A DNA stretch of 64,000 nt, taken from NCBI GenBank assembly GCA_022575985.1, contig JAKSXM010000247.1:767501-831500 (forward strand), written 5' to 3'. Below are positions 34,640 through 46,288 of the stretch, in pieces (position 1 is the first letter of the stretch; every line of letters starts with the position of its first letter). Origin of the DNA: Anagrus nilaparvatae. Taxonomy: Eukaryota; Arthropoda; Insecta; Hymenoptera; Mymaridae. Both the position numbers and the translations under genes were made by a program. The notes below the pieces were generated by a model that saw only the letters and a program-made list of their open reading frames with translations, made no database searches and was not told the origin of the DNA.

Positions 34640-36066
34640 ACGGAATAATAAATGTCGTAAAAGGTCCTGACGATGAAGATTATGAACATATTAACCATGC
34701 CCCTAATCCAGAAGAAGTAGAAGCAGCAAAGATCGTGAACAATTTGAAGCGTGCAGCTGATCAACACCCAGAAGAGCCACCTTCACGAATTTTGAGAACT
34801 GAATTGAAAAATATGCCATCTGGTTAGTTACAACTAAAATAAATTCTTAAGCCTAACCCCATTAATTATATTTCTGATAATTTCATAGAAGTCATAGCTG
34901 AACTGCCTGATTGAATCAACTTACGTAAAGAAATGTCACGCACGCGTTTGCAAAAAATGCCTGCAACCCCACAAAATTTACAAGACTTGGAGGAAATCCC
35001 TAACAAATACAAGCAATCATTATCTGGAGACAACTTTTTCCTTCACGATTCCTATGAGAATGATGAAGTTGAAGAATTTGGAAGAATTCTAATATTTGCC
35101 ATAAAAGAAAATATAAGACAGCTTTTTAGATGCAATACCTGGTTTGTGAATGGCACTTTCAAGTGTGCGCCATCATTTTTTTTCCAGCTTTTCGTTATCA
35201 TGGGGGCAATTTCGCATGTAGATCGAAAAGGAAAACTTCAAACAACTGCTTTACCACTTGTTTATTCACTTCTCGAATCTAAAGAAAAAATTTCGTATCA
35301 AAAGGTTTTTAAAATTAGAATATCATCCGTACGTAATTTAAATATTCAAGTAGATATTATGCCATCAACAATAATGACTGATTATGAGCAAAGTATAATT
35401 CTTGCTGCTAAAGAAGTGATTGGGGAGGAAAATATTAAATGTTGTCTATTTCATCTTTGTCAGAATATTTACCGTCATATCCCATCTGAAGGATTGCAAG
35501 AACGATACCGTGATCCAAATGATAGAACAATTACAGTAGCTAGCCACATGATTTGCGCTTTAGCATTTATACCACCAGACCAAGTTAAAGATACTTTTAT
35601 AAACATCAAAGAAGAAATTACAGAAGATTTAATTCCTGTTTATGATTATTTTGGAATAAATTATGTACTTGGCAGGCCTTCTAGAAGGAAAAATCGTCGA
35701 GATAGACCACCCATGATTCCGCCTATTTACCCTCCTAAACTGTGGAATCAGTACCATTCTGTTTTAAAAGGAACTGATCGAACAAATAATAATTCGGAAG
35801 GTTGGCATACTCGCCTGCAAACTGTTATCGGTAAACATCATCCAAGTTTATATGCGTTTTTAAGTGAGTTAAAGAAGGAACAAGCAGATACGGAGATTAT
35901 GATACGGCAGTTACAATTAGGCCAAGAAGTAAAGAAGGGTAAGGATCCAAAGCGAAGATTAAAAGAAGAAAGGCTCCTGTCAATTGTTCTACAATATAAC
36001 GATTATTTGGAAAGGAATGATGTTATACAATATTTGAAGAATATTGGCTATTATATAAATTTTTAA
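34640..36066 (+). pseudogene. MULE transposase (FLYWCH-MULE type), 5'-truncated, one nonsense codon, one intron
   Basis: An exon from about 34,640 reads KGPDDEDYEHINHAPNPEEV and EEPPSRILRTELKNMPSG, the spacer normally following a FLYWCH domain. A 66-bp intron (34,823-34,888, GT...AG, phase 1) joins it to EVIAELPD, then TGA at 34,912-34,914, then INLRKEMSRTRLQK. From ATG 34,933, 377 residues cover the MULE DDE domain: WFVNGTFK (70-77), MTDYE (148-152), CLFHLCQ (171-177) and NNNSEGWH (285-291), ending EERLLSIVLQY...YLKNIGY. Two defects: the first catalytic Asp of the usual DGTFK is Asn73, and the TGA stands where an Arg codon is usual (CGA to TGA). The FLYWCH zinc finger is absent. It could be translated from 34,933 as a domain-only protein, but more likely it is inactive. 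Confidence 0.88.
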
Positions 36067-36187
36067 AAAAATAATTTGGAAATTGGAAAAAAAATTTTTA
36101 TTTATTTTAAGATTAAGAAAATATTGGGATTTAATATTTACAATCTCTAATTGGGTTATAAGACTAATTATAGTAGATGAAAACTAC

Positions 36188-36414
36188 ACGGAGAAAAATA
36201 TTTTGTATATTTTACAAGGTTAATTTTAGTAAAACGGGGTTAGTTTTAATTACAAAAAAAATTTGTTAATTTTACAAATATGAAGTCAGAATATTGTAAT
36301 TCTAACTATAAACATGGTTATATTTACAAAATATTTGAACAGAAAATAACAAAACTTTATAATGTAAACATAACCAGCAATTTTTGTTATTTTTAACAGT
36401 TATTTTTCTCCGTG
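36188..36414. mobile_element. 227-bp MITE, CACGGAGAAAAATA TIR, TA TSD
   Basis: CACGGAGAAAAATA at the left and TATTTTTCTCCGTG at the right are perfect inverted repeats, each flanked by TA (36,186-36,187; 36,415-36,416). Interior AT-rich and non-coding. Confidence 0.85.
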
Positions 36415-37019
36415 TACCTCTAAATTAAAAAAAAAAATAATAATGCAAAAACGTCATTGCATTGTTATCAACATACGTTATTATATATAATTTATATTTA
36501 TTAGAAAACGGAAATAATAAGAATTATAAAAAAACTAAAAAAAAATAATGCACATCATTATTTTCGTTAAAAGAGTTGGTCGACCGATAATTTTTTGAAA
36601 TTGTATAGATTCAGGGTATTCAATGATGAGTAATAGGTTTCATATTAAAAAATAATATTTATAAAAAGGTACGTTAGAATTATAATTGTTATTTTCAGCT
36701 TACATTATTTTTCTTTGCGTAAAAAAATATAGTACTTGTGCATATTATTTTAAAGAATCACGGATTAGTATAAGATCATTATTCAGTAAAGAATATTACA
36801 TATTATATAATATATTCTTCCTGATGGATGAAAGTTTCCCTCCTGAGAAATCTATCTGACAGCCTTCATTTAGCAAAGATCCATCTGGAGATGTTTTTCC
36901 AAATTTTTTTTTTCCAATGACTTTTTCTCAAGAATTAACAAAAAAAAATCCCCAAGGAACTATGAATTCCTAACAAAAATTTAAAAAAAACATATTTTAT
37001 TAAATATTGATTATTTTTT
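36415..37019. other. AT-rich spacer
   Basis: Nothing recognised apart from a short less AT-rich patch near 36,830-36,900. Confidence 0.5.
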
Positions 37020-37130
37020 AGACATCATTTCGAGAGCAAGGTATCAAAAACTGGAACTCTCTTCCTTCGACAATTCGATTCCTTACTTGAATGAATTCTT
37101 TCAAATCAGGTCTTTTTAATTACCTAAGAA
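37020..37130 (+). pseudogene. LINE ORF2 C-terminal scrap (KxWNSLPSTIR)
   Basis: The plus strand reads REQGIKNWNSLPSTIRFLT, a stop, then MNSFKSGLFNYLRTS. The pattern G-WNSLP-IR-S-FK-L-YL is the standard carboxyl end of CR1/Jockey-type ORF2 proteins. Nothing upstream is readable, so it is an isolated relic. Confidence 0.75.
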
Positions 37131-37890
37131 CCTCTAATCATACATATAATGATTAGGCCTTTTAAATATGTCAAATAAGGTTGAAATGTGTCAATATATC
37201 ACTAATTACTGTTTACTTATTGCATTTTAGCTTTACTTATTATTAGTTGTGAATTGACATTGTGGTAAATTTTAACGTTTACAAATGATTTAGTAAAAAC
37301 TAATAGTTTCTGCTAAAATATCTATTTAATAAATGCTAAATGCTGCTTGCTGTTACCGTGAAACTGCTAATTTTGTTTTTTTAATTTAAATTTCTTTTTC
37401 TTAACTTTCATAAATAAAGTATATTTATAAATTTAATATTTGCTATAATAATATTTGCTATTATAATCAAAATCAAAAGGTGTACGATAATTATAAAAAA
37501 TTTACAAAATATTTCATTTTTAATAAACGAAAATTTTTTAACCAATGAAATTCTTTTTGTATTATAATATATATATTTTTAAATTATTATTATTAAAAAT
37601 CTCTTTGTAAGTTTTTAATTTAATTAAAGCCTTTTGTTTTAAAATATTAAACTTTTCTTTTATCTTGAATGAAAAAAATCGATAACATAATTTTATTTTC
37701 TGTTACCGTAATATACATACATAAAAATGTATACTGTGTTGCTACAATAAATATATTATAACCATTTCTTTTTGAATCTGAAACTTCTCCATAAAATACT
37801 CTCCCAATATTATTTTCTAACTTTTTTATTTAAAACCTTGTTAATTTCAGTAGAAGCTTTCTGAATTATTTTTTTTTTTGTTTTACGTAA
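37131..37890. other. AT-rich spacer
   Basis: No feature recognised. Confidence 0.5.
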
Positions 37891-37895
37891 TATAT

Positions 37896-37911
37896 GGCCC
37901 TTAAAAGGGCC
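37896..37911 (-). terminator. Histone-mRNA-type 3' stem-loop
   Basis: On the minus strand GGCCCT-TTTA-AGGGCC: a 6-bp stem with a 4-base loop, preceded by CCAAC. Metazoan replication-dependent histone mRNAs end in GGYYYU-UHUH-type stem-loops of exactly this size. It lies about 300 bp downstream of a histone-H4-like relic on the same strand, which makes the assignment more likely than chance. Confidence 0.55.
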
Positions 37912-37989
37912 GTTGGTTTTTTTTTTAATTTAATGCGTGGCCCCAGTCACAAGCTATAAAATTAATAATCACAAGCACACAATAATCAG

Positions 37990-38225
37990 GCACACTAAAT
38001 AAAATACTTTTTCATACCCAATCACAAAAATTAAAAATCAAAAACTCACATTTCAATTCGATTCGAGCACATCGTGCTCAGGTGATGCCTTCTGGCCAGG
38101 AATTTCAAAAACCACCTCTTCGAGTCTACAAACTCGGAAAACACACCAATCGCAAAAACCCGAATCAAAGCACCAAGCCCCAAGTATATACGCAAAGGCG
38201 TCAATTTAGGAAGCAAATGCTAGCC
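37990..38225 (-). pseudogene. Probable decayed histone H4 gene
   Basis: The minus strand has no intact frame, but several short stretches line up with H4 coding DNA in order: GGCTTGGTGC and GGTTTTTGCGATT (around 38,135-38,165; N-terminal GLGKGGAK and KVLRD region), then AGACTCGAAGAGGTGG and TTTTTGAAATTCCTGG (about 38,095-38,130; ETRGVLKVFLEN region), then GGCATCACCTGAGCACGA (about 38,069-38,086; DAVTYTEHA region). A CCAAT box and TATA box precede it and a histone stem-loop follows it. This is nucleotide-level recognition by eye across many indels, so it needs an alignment. Confidence 0.5.
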
Positions 38226-38234
38226 AATATCGCG

Positions 38235-38285
38235 GTTATATTTATAGGCCGTTTCCGACTTCGATCTCGTTTTCTGATTGGCACG
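38235..38285 (-). promoter_or_regulatory. TATA and CCAAT boxes of the histone-like relic
   Basis: Minus strand: CCAATCAG near 38,273-38,280, then CCTATAAATATAAC near 38,236-38,249. The spacing and sequence match histone gene promoters and would drive transcription leftward into the H4-like relic. The patch is clearly less AT-rich than its surroundings. Confidence 0.5.
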
Positions 38286-38489
38286 CTCACAAAAAAACCA
38301 TTATAAATTTCGCCATACATTTTATGAGCAAAGACGCCAAAGCGTTCGCAAAGAAATAGCATACGCGCTATCAATGAAGGCAGCTTGCCTATGACTAATA
38401 ATATTTGAGAGAAAAAATATAAGTACAGGACGTGGCAAGGTAGCAAATTACAAATTTTACCAATTAGCCTTTTTCAAGGCCACAAATTT

Positions 38490-38625
38490 TAATGAGAAAA
38501 AATATAAGTACATATGCACGGCAAAACCAAGCAAAGACTACGCGCGGTCAAGCCCACCAGTGTCAAGAAGCAACAGTAAAGCGCCGCAAAGTCAAGCTAA
38601 AAACTGCGTAGGCCCGTGGAAAAGC
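38490..38625 (+). pseudogene. Probable decayed 5' end of histone H3
   Basis: Starting at the ATG at 38,514, ACCAAGCAAA (38,526-38,535), CTACGCGC (38,538-38,545), CAAGCCCACCAGTGTCAAG (38,549-38,567) and AAGCGCCGC (38,579-38,587), then CAAGCTAAAAACTGCG, follow in the order of H3 codons 4-6 (TKQ), 7-8 (TAR), 9-14 (KSTGGK), 15-17 (APR) and 18-25 (KQLATKAA). Small insertions break the frame. A TATA-like AATATAAGTA lies at 38,501-38,510; a twin AGAAAAAATATAAGTACA is found 84 bp upstream. Only about the first 27 codons are visible. Confidence 0.5.
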
Positions 38626-38632
38626 AAAAACA

Positions 38633-38865
38633 ATGACTACACTTTGTTACGGATATTTTTTAATTCCTAAAAGTAACAAACCTGAAGATTCAGAGACATC
38701 CGAAGTAAAATTTGACGTTTCTCAATGTCTATTAAAAACTGAACAGCGCATTGTGATCTGGAAAAAGGCGGAAATAAATTTGCTTCAATCGAGTTTCCAT
38801 ACAATTTTAATGCGGGTAGGCTTGTTTTACTCCTAAAGACCTGGATTTTACAAAACCCAAAGGGG
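38633..38865 (+). other. Unassigned region
   Basis: A 67-residue open frame (38,633-38,836) starts MTTLCYGYFL; I recognise no domain and no splice or promoter signal. Probably chance. Confidence 0.4.
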
Positions 38866-39170
38866 TACTCCGGAAATCTGAAAATCAAGGGTGGGTTTAA
38901 AATTCACCGATTTTTAAGGTGGTGGGGGGGTCAAGAGGGGACTTAAAATAGTTCAAGTTTGTGGACTGAGAATATTTTCGATTTAGGGACTCAAAATAGT
39001 TTGGACTTAGAATCTTAACATCTAGTAATGAAGTTAATTACAAATTATAAAAATAGCGAATTGTATTATAATGTTGAGTAACATTTGCATTATACCTAGC
39101 CCTCAGCTGTAAGTAAACATGTTCATGCATTTTGGATGTGTTTACACAAACTGGTTATAAGTTTATTTTA
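38866..39170 (+). repeat. Copy 3 of the poly-G / GACTTAGAATAATT repeat
   Basis: ATCTGAAAATCAAGGGTGGG near 38,876, a G-run near 38,924, iterated ACTTAAAATAGTT-type units, TAATTACAAATTATAAAA near 39,034, AATGTTGAGTAACATTTG near 39,070 and GTTATAAGTTT near 39,153, in the same order as at 7.3 kb. Confidence 0.8.
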
Positions 39171-42100
39171 TTGATTTCATATACATAAATAAAAAATTAA
39201 TTTTTTTATGCTAATAGTATACGTAATGACGAGCCTCACTCTATTTAGTCAGAGGAGAAATAACCAAAATTGTTATCCAATAGATTTATTCATATTTAAT
39301 AGCTGTGTAGTTTTCTTTTTTTGATAAAATTTAAATAATATCAAAATATCGATACTTTGATACAAGGTACCTTTAAAAAAGGAACAGCTATATGTATATT
39401 TTTCATGAATGGAAAATTTCCTATGAATATTTCTTCGAAATTTTTTGCTAAATAATATTATTTTTCTTAGAAGTTTTTATTACTTAATTGCTACACCGTA
39501 AAAAACGATCCTTGATTTTGCTATCGTGATAGTAAAATTTCTTAGAATTTGACATAAACTAACAAGAAAGTTTTACTATCGTGAGAGTAAAATAGGGGAA
39601 AGTTTGTTTGTACTATTTCTAGCGTATATATCTTATAATTTGTATATAACTTTTATTTTTTATTGAATTTAAAGTTTTGTTAAATGTTTCACATTTTTCA
39701 TGTTTTAAAAAATTTGAAAAAACTTTTTTTTAAAATCAGTGTTTCTATTTTTGCCAAATATTTCTTTCGCAATAAATTAAAATTGTATTAGCATAGCCTA
39801 TGTTATTTATTCATTTTTTCTCCTTGTTTTTGTGACCAACTCAAAAACAAACAAACATCTATTTTTTAAAATATTTTATTTTGTATAATAAAATTTAAAA
39901 AATATGTGAAAAATTTGTGTTATTATAAGTGTAAGTAAATTATGCTATAAAATTTTTAGTTTACTGAAATATAAAACTATCATAATCTTGTTTGTGTAAA
40001 TAAATATAAAGAAAAACTGTGTAGGAAAACGCGTAGACTAAAATATAATTATAAGATGAAATTTTACTTTTAGTTATATATGATCATTAAAGTCAAGAGC
40101 TTCTATAAATTATATAGTTTGAATAAAAATTATATATAATTTTCATATAAATATATCACATACTCACGCATATTTCATAATAAAATAACGTATAAATAAA
40201 TAATAAAATTAAACATAAATTTTAATTTTATTTTAATGAATTTTAATTATAATTTTAAAATAATCAAAAATATTAAAATATTTTAAATATAATTTTTATA
40301 ATTATAATTATTATTTATATTTATTCTGAGAATGTAACGTCAGGGTTTTACCTAATAAAAAAAATAAACAAATATTTTATAATTAAATTAAATTAAATTC
40401 ACTGATGAAGGTATTTTAATTAATTTATAACTGGGAAAGATCGCAAGATTCAAATAACTAAATTAATTTATTCATATTGATAATTTATAAAACATATTTT
40501 AATAAATGATGAAATAAAAGTTTCAAAATATTTTATAAAAAAAGTATAAATCAAAAAATTTTTGTGGCTTGTGTAGAAAGAAATTTTACCCAAAAATTAC
40601 GCCAATTATTTACTTTTTTCTGCATTAAAGTTGTTGATACTGGAATTTTAAGGAACGATAACTCTGTATTTCCAATGATAAATAAAATCGCGCTTAATAA
40701 ATTTTCCGGGTCAAAAAATGGGATCTAAACATTTTAAAAACTTTTATCACCAAGTCATTTTGATGTCTTTTTTTCAAGATTTGATGGGCCTTTTTTTTTT
40801 ATAAAAAAGCTGTACTCTTCAAAATCCGCTCTTTAAAGATTGAATGGACAGTATGGTTCCAAGAAAAAAGTCGGACCTTGGGCCGCGATTGGCCTTCCCA
40901 CATTCTTAACAAATCGAAAATAAAAAGAGCATCAACGTAGCTCATTAGTTCAATAAATTCTATGCATACATATTCTAATTCTATTCTATAAATCCTTATA
41001 ATTTACCCTATAAACTAACAGTTTTACTGGTGGCAGCGATTAATGAAGGAAATGTAATCCAGGTAAAAAGGATGATAAAAAAAAGTTCTTTTTTGGCTTG
41101 AAAATTTCTGGCAATTTATCTACATGCCCCAAAAGCTAGAATTAGTCCCAAAAGTGGAAATATCAGTACACATATCTTAATGTGTATATTGACTAACAAG
41201 GGAACTAACCAACCCTAATCTTCTAAATAAAATATGTTTTCAGAAGGATTAAAAAATTTTACACACTATTTTAAAGTTTATATTAATAAGTACAGATAGA
41301 AATTTTACAACTTTATTCATCGATCAATACGTGGAAAATTTCACTTTCTTTTAAACTAAAAGAAACCTCTGGCATAACTAAAACGTTGAAGACAGATACT
41401 CCATGCAACATTAATGCATGAATTAGCAATTTTGTAAAAGCTTTTTATCATTTGGCTTAAAAACCTGAAAAAATAAAAAAAATTATTTTCAACTAGTTTC
41501 CTTATAAAGTCTTTTGATATCATAACGCTTGTTTTTCAATTACATATAATAATTATTTCACAAAAAAAAAAAAATTATTTTTTTATCTTTTTTATTTGTT
41601 TTTTTCATTTCCAAAGAACTGTTTTCCTCTGCTGTCACTTTAGAAAATTTAACTTAGCCATTCTTCGTTGTATTTATCTTTTAATTACTAAAAAGTAGTA
41701 TAGTACTCGTCTTGTATATATACACACGCGAGAAGTAAAAATACTAGACAGTTGACTTCTGAAATCCCGTTACTTATTTTTCTATTAACATCACCCACTA
41801 TAGTAAAATAGGCTATATCATTGAAACGTAATAAAAGTTATTACAGCCTTGCAGATACAGATCAGGCAGTTCTTATTGATGATCTTATTTTTCAATTACC
41901 AACAACTAAAATAACATCGAAAAAAATTTCATCAATAAAAGATATTTCCAAAAAGTTAGCTGCAATGTATGACATAAGGAAAGTAAACCCCTATTTATAA
42001 AAGAAAAAGTGGTGATTTATTACAATATTTTACCTGAACAACTAACATACAGATTATTTGGACTCATTATACAGACGCTACTACTTTTTCTTAAGCAGAA

Positions 42101-44005
42101 GCTGTATCTATCACCAAACTAAGTAACACAATGTAGATCTTAAAAACAGTAACAAAGAGTGACGTAATAGGCGAGTGCAGACAGCATGCAAAAGTCGAAC
42201 ACAATATTTTTTCCCGTGTTCTAAAATATAGTTCTACATATAATGGGCAAAAAAGTCGTCTCCCTAGGGGAGAAAATAGGCTTTTTTTGCCCTAGATATG
42301 TAAATAATATTACTTATTATGTTCAGCTCTGAAAAATCTACTAAAATCTAAGATATAGCGATTGAACTAGGAAAAATAAAAGGCTTTGCCTCGAATGCTA
42401 ATCAACGTGCGATCTGGGCAATTATTTTTTTTTTTGCTCCCTTGGTTAAAAATGTACTATTCATTTTATTTTTTAATTATAATACAATCATAAATAAAAT
42501 AAACACTGATATAATATTTGAACGTAGTTGTAAGTTATTTCTTTTAGAATTTTATCAAAAAACTCAGATAATTATAATCTCTTTATTTATTTTGTATTTT
42601 AATTATCGTGAATAAAATAAATCAATTATATATGTACTTTAAATAGTTGTATTATTTTGCCTGATGCAACTAAATTTATTAATTCTCTTGATAAATTCTT
42701 TTTTTAAAATTGAATATAAGGTTTTTAAAAAATATTCAAAAATTTGAGTAGCTTATTAATTATTGCTTTTAATAACTTTTTTTTGATGCAAGAAGTTCGG
42801 AAGCCTGAAGCGTGTACGATTCACATTGTTTTTTTATTGTTTAGTTTTTGAGTTATCTTTTTGATAATTTTATGCTGGCTTTCGTATAAACTGAAGTCTT
42901 ATAACTCAGCTTCTAACTGTATGAATTCAATTTTTTTTATAGCATTTATACAGGCGAGTAGATAGAATTAAATTTGAGGTCATTGATCTCTTAGTTTTTT
43001 TACTAACAAAAAATCTTGAAACTTTGAAATGTGGCTACTTTATTATATTTAAAAACAGCAGCTTTGTTAAGTAAATTCATATATCTCCATACTAGTTACT
43101 TATTTCAGCAACATTATATTATTTTGAAAACATCACTTGTTACAATTTTAAGTAATGTTTCCATTTTAGTTTCTACTTAAAAGCTTACAAAGGTTTGTTG
43201 GAGGGTGAATTTTTAAACCTCGTAAGTTACTTCATGAACTCCCCTATTAATAGTCCTTAAATTAAGCTTTCGCAGTTGTCAAAAGACTAAATTAAATTTT
43301 CATTATGTGTAAATGGAATTTTTATCTATTTAGTGTAATTCGGTGTTTTAAAGAAACCTTTAATATTGTTCAGTCATACGATATCATGAGTGAAAAATTT
43401 TTATTTGAGCATAAAATTTACAATGAATTATGGAGAATATGTGCCGAAATTAACTAATGCTAATATTATTTGATGAAATTTTTAACAAGGTCTTATTGAA
43501 ATCTTTGTCAGATCAGAGGATTTCATGAGCTTTATTTTATCGATTAATCAATAAGTTTTTACTATAAAATTTTTTTAAAATGAATTTATAAAACTTTAGA
43601 AAAAACAAATTACAGAGACTTACAAATATTAAAAACATAGGATAAAAAAGTAGAATACATTTTAATGCAATTTTATAATTTAGCAGAAATATCTCAGGCG
43701 TACAAACAATAAGTTAATGTTATATAATTTAACTTGCCTTGACTTTTTTTTTTCTAAAAAAAAAGAAAATTAGTTTTTCACTTTTATGCACAAAGTTAAT
43801 GTACAAAGTTTTTTTTCAATTATACAAATTCATTGAGAAGTGAATATCATTAAAACTTTATGTCTTTAGTGTATGTTTAGTATAATATTAATCAGTATCT
43901 AGTTCTGCATCTTTTTTTTTAAGTTATACAGTTAAATTGCTGAGCTTGAAATGTTAAGAAAATCGCTTGCATTTAATATTATTTAAAATTTAAAATTCTT
44001 TTTTC
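39171..44005. other. 4.8-kb AT-rich spacer
   Basis: No gene recognised. Small items only: an imperfect inverted pair CTATCGTGATAGTAAAAT (39,521) and TTTTACTATCGTGAGAG (39,572); and a 60-codon open frame without ATG at about 41,820-42,000 (reads NKSYYSLADTDQAVLIDDLI), which might be a coding relic of unknown origin. The stretch could be intronic if the exon at 46.1 kb belongs to a plus-strand host gene. Confidence 0.5.
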
Positions 44006-44007
44006 TA

Positions 44008-44393
44008 CACTGTAAAAAGTAACTTTCTTAGATTTACAAAAAAAATAGAATTTTTTCAAAAAATTAGTGAATTTTCAAAAAATTTCGTAGATATTCGTAA
44101 ATTTAGTATATTATCGAAAAATTCGAGAATTCTCGATTTTTTTTTTGTGAATTCGCAAGAAAAATTGATAATTTACAATTTTTTTTCGAAAATTTACAAA
44201 AAATATTGAATTTACTACTTTTTTCGTAAAATCAAAAAAAATTAATCAAGAATACTCAAATTTTTTGATAATATACTAAATTTAGTAATTATACGATTTT
44301 TTTCGAATATTTACAAATTTTTTCGAAAATTTACTAATTTTTCGAAAATGTTATAATTTTTTTGTTAACATAAAAAAGTTACTTTTTACAGTG
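44008..44393. mobile_element. 386-bp MITE, CACTGTAAAAAGTAACTTT TIR, TA TSD
   Basis: Perfect 19-bp inverted repeats CACTGTAAAAAGTAACTTT, flanked by TA (44,006-44,007; 44,394-44,395). The interior is built from iterated TTCGAAAATTTACAAA-like units on both strands, so the whole element is close to self-complementary. Non-coding. Confidence 0.88.
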
Positions 44394-44395
44394 TA

Positions 44396-45120
44396 ATTCA
44401 AAGAAAATGCTTGAAACTTCATAATATTTTATCTGCAATAGTTAAAATAGTTATCTGCCATATTTTTTACACAGTTAATCCTTCGGTATAACCAAATTGT
44501 GTACAGTAATTCTAAAAATTTTTAAATTTTAAGCTAATCTCAAAAATCTAAATTTTCTTGAAATTTCAAGCATAGCAGCTAAAGCCTGCATTAATGTATT
44601 TTATAACTTTAAGAAAGTTAAAATGCTAGGATATGTAATTCTATCGAAGTTTTATCTATTACTATTAATCTACCTTCATCCTTAATAAAACATAAATTGA
44701 ATTAAAAAAATCTTTCCTTTATACCTTATTTTCATAATGTTACAAAAATAAATCATTTTGAAAATTAGAATTCATTATGCCATTTATATTATATTTATTT
44801 GTTATTCATATTCAATCGAGCCATTAAATTATTTTGAAATTTAATTGAAAGAACTTTTTTCAATATTTTCCGACAAACGTTAGTTTCAACATACAAAACT
44901 TTTTATTGCGAATTTTCCATAAAATTGAGATTACATTACCGTTCTATAAATACTTGACACAAATTTTTCCAAGGGGTGAACTAATTAAAAAAAACGATTT
45001 CTAAAAGTAGGGTGACTGTACCAATTAATGACTATACTAATGTTCTTTTTTTTTAAACTATTTTTCATGTTCTTTAAGTGTGAAAGAAAAATTCCCGGCA
45101 TAAGATTCATGTAATCATAA
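44396..45120. other. AT-rich spacer
   Basis: Nothing recognised. Confidence 0.5.
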
Positions 45121-45164
45121 TGCCAGGGAAATTTAAGATGAAAAAACTGTACCTTTGAACCTCG

Positions 45165-45265
45165 GAAACTTTTCGGGAATACCCGAAGACCGACCCGATC
45201 CGACCTGAAAAAATCCAGGACCGTCCCAAAGTTTCGGGTCGGGAAACCACACACCCCTAACAGGA
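45165..45265 (-). repeat. CGACCCGA-rich short repeat patch
   Basis: Minus strand carries GTTTCCCGACCCGAAACTTT and GTCGGATCGGGTCGGTCTTC, an unusually GC-rich cluster of CGGGTCGG units. Looks like the edge of a dispersed repeat; the overlapping frame at 44,985-45,254 is not convincing. Confidence 0.4.
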
Positions 45266-45538
45266 ACCTAGCTGAAAAACTGAAAAGTATGTAAAAATTT
45301 GAAAACTCAAAAAAATTTCTTGTTTTTAATAGTGAATAAAAATAATTTTATTATTTTTAAATAATTTTATTATTTTTATAACTTCGGAAACAAATATTTT
45401 AAGTGCAAAATTATGTTGTCATACAAATGAAGAAAATTGCATACGACGTTTCTACATACATTCATCTCTGAAAAATGTAATTGGAATGGATTGCAAACTT
45501 GCGTTTAAAATCTATTGTAGAGATGAAAACGAAACTTG

Positions 45539-45780
45539 CCTAATATATTGCCATTTAAAACATTTGAAACGTAGTATAAGAATTTAATTTTAACATTTTT
45601 TATTTACATGCTTCACATATAATTTGAGTATTAAAGTACTTAACCTGTATTAAACCTACCTAATACATCGCCTTAAAAACATTTGAAACTTATGTTAGTG
45701 TAAGACTTTAAATTTAATATTTTTTATTTGCATGCTTCACATATAATTTGAGTATTAAAGTACTTAATATAAATTATGTA
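45539..45780 (+). repeat. Tandem duplication of about 120-123 bp
   Basis: CCTAATATATTGCC at 45,539 and CCTAATACATCGCC at 45,659 start two copies; CATGCTTCACATATAATTTG occurs at 45,608 and 45,731. Two copies only, non-coding. Confidence 0.8.
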
Positions 45781-46136
45781 GAATTTTAAAACATTCGTCA
45801 AATTAATAATCCATTTTAATCTTTAAAATGTAAAAACTAAATAATTTCAAAAATTTAATTTTTTTATACTATCATTTAAACGAAAAGTATAAATAAATCT
45901 TTTAATTTTTGAGGGTTTCTTTAAAATTTAAACATATAAATTAAAATATATGAAGATAAATATAAAATAAAGATTTGATTAATATATATTAGTTTGATTT
46001 ATATTTACATTATCTTAAATTTATTATCGTGTTTAAAGAATAATGAAATTATGAGAATTTATGATGATTGAATTTTTCACAAATTATGTATTAATTTTGT
46101 AAATTTGAATAATAAATTATTTTTTTCTGCTTTTAG

Positions 46137-46212
46137 GATTTATTACGTCATCAAGAACAAACGCGATTGGCGGAATCAGAAAAATGTAACAATGGATCAA
46201 TATCTGTTCAAG
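46137..46212 (+). CDS. Internal exon of an unidentified host gene (76 bp)
   Basis: A pyrimidine-rich tract and acceptor (TTTTTTCTGCTTTTAG) precede a 76-bp island that ends CAAG before a GTAATC donor. Frame 1 from the first base reads DLLRHQEQTRLAESEKCNNG then SISVQ; its third positions are mostly A/T, like the P450 gene. Frame 2 is also open (IYYVIKNKRDWRNQ) but has about half G/C third positions, so frame 1 is favoured; frame 3 has a stop. The exon enters in phase 0 and leaves in phase 1. The island stands out from the surrounding AT-rich DNA by composition. I cannot name the gene; the flanking exons must be outside this window or too short for me to see. Confidence 0.55.
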
Positions 46213-46288
46213 GTAATCATTTTATTTTTTTACTTTGGTTTTAATTTTTTTTAATTATAAATTTATTTAATAGTATATTAAGTATCAA

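Noticed and set aside
38633..38888. Overlapping frames of 67 and 73 residues
   Set aside because: No recognisable domain, opposite strands overlapping, next to a non-coding repeat.
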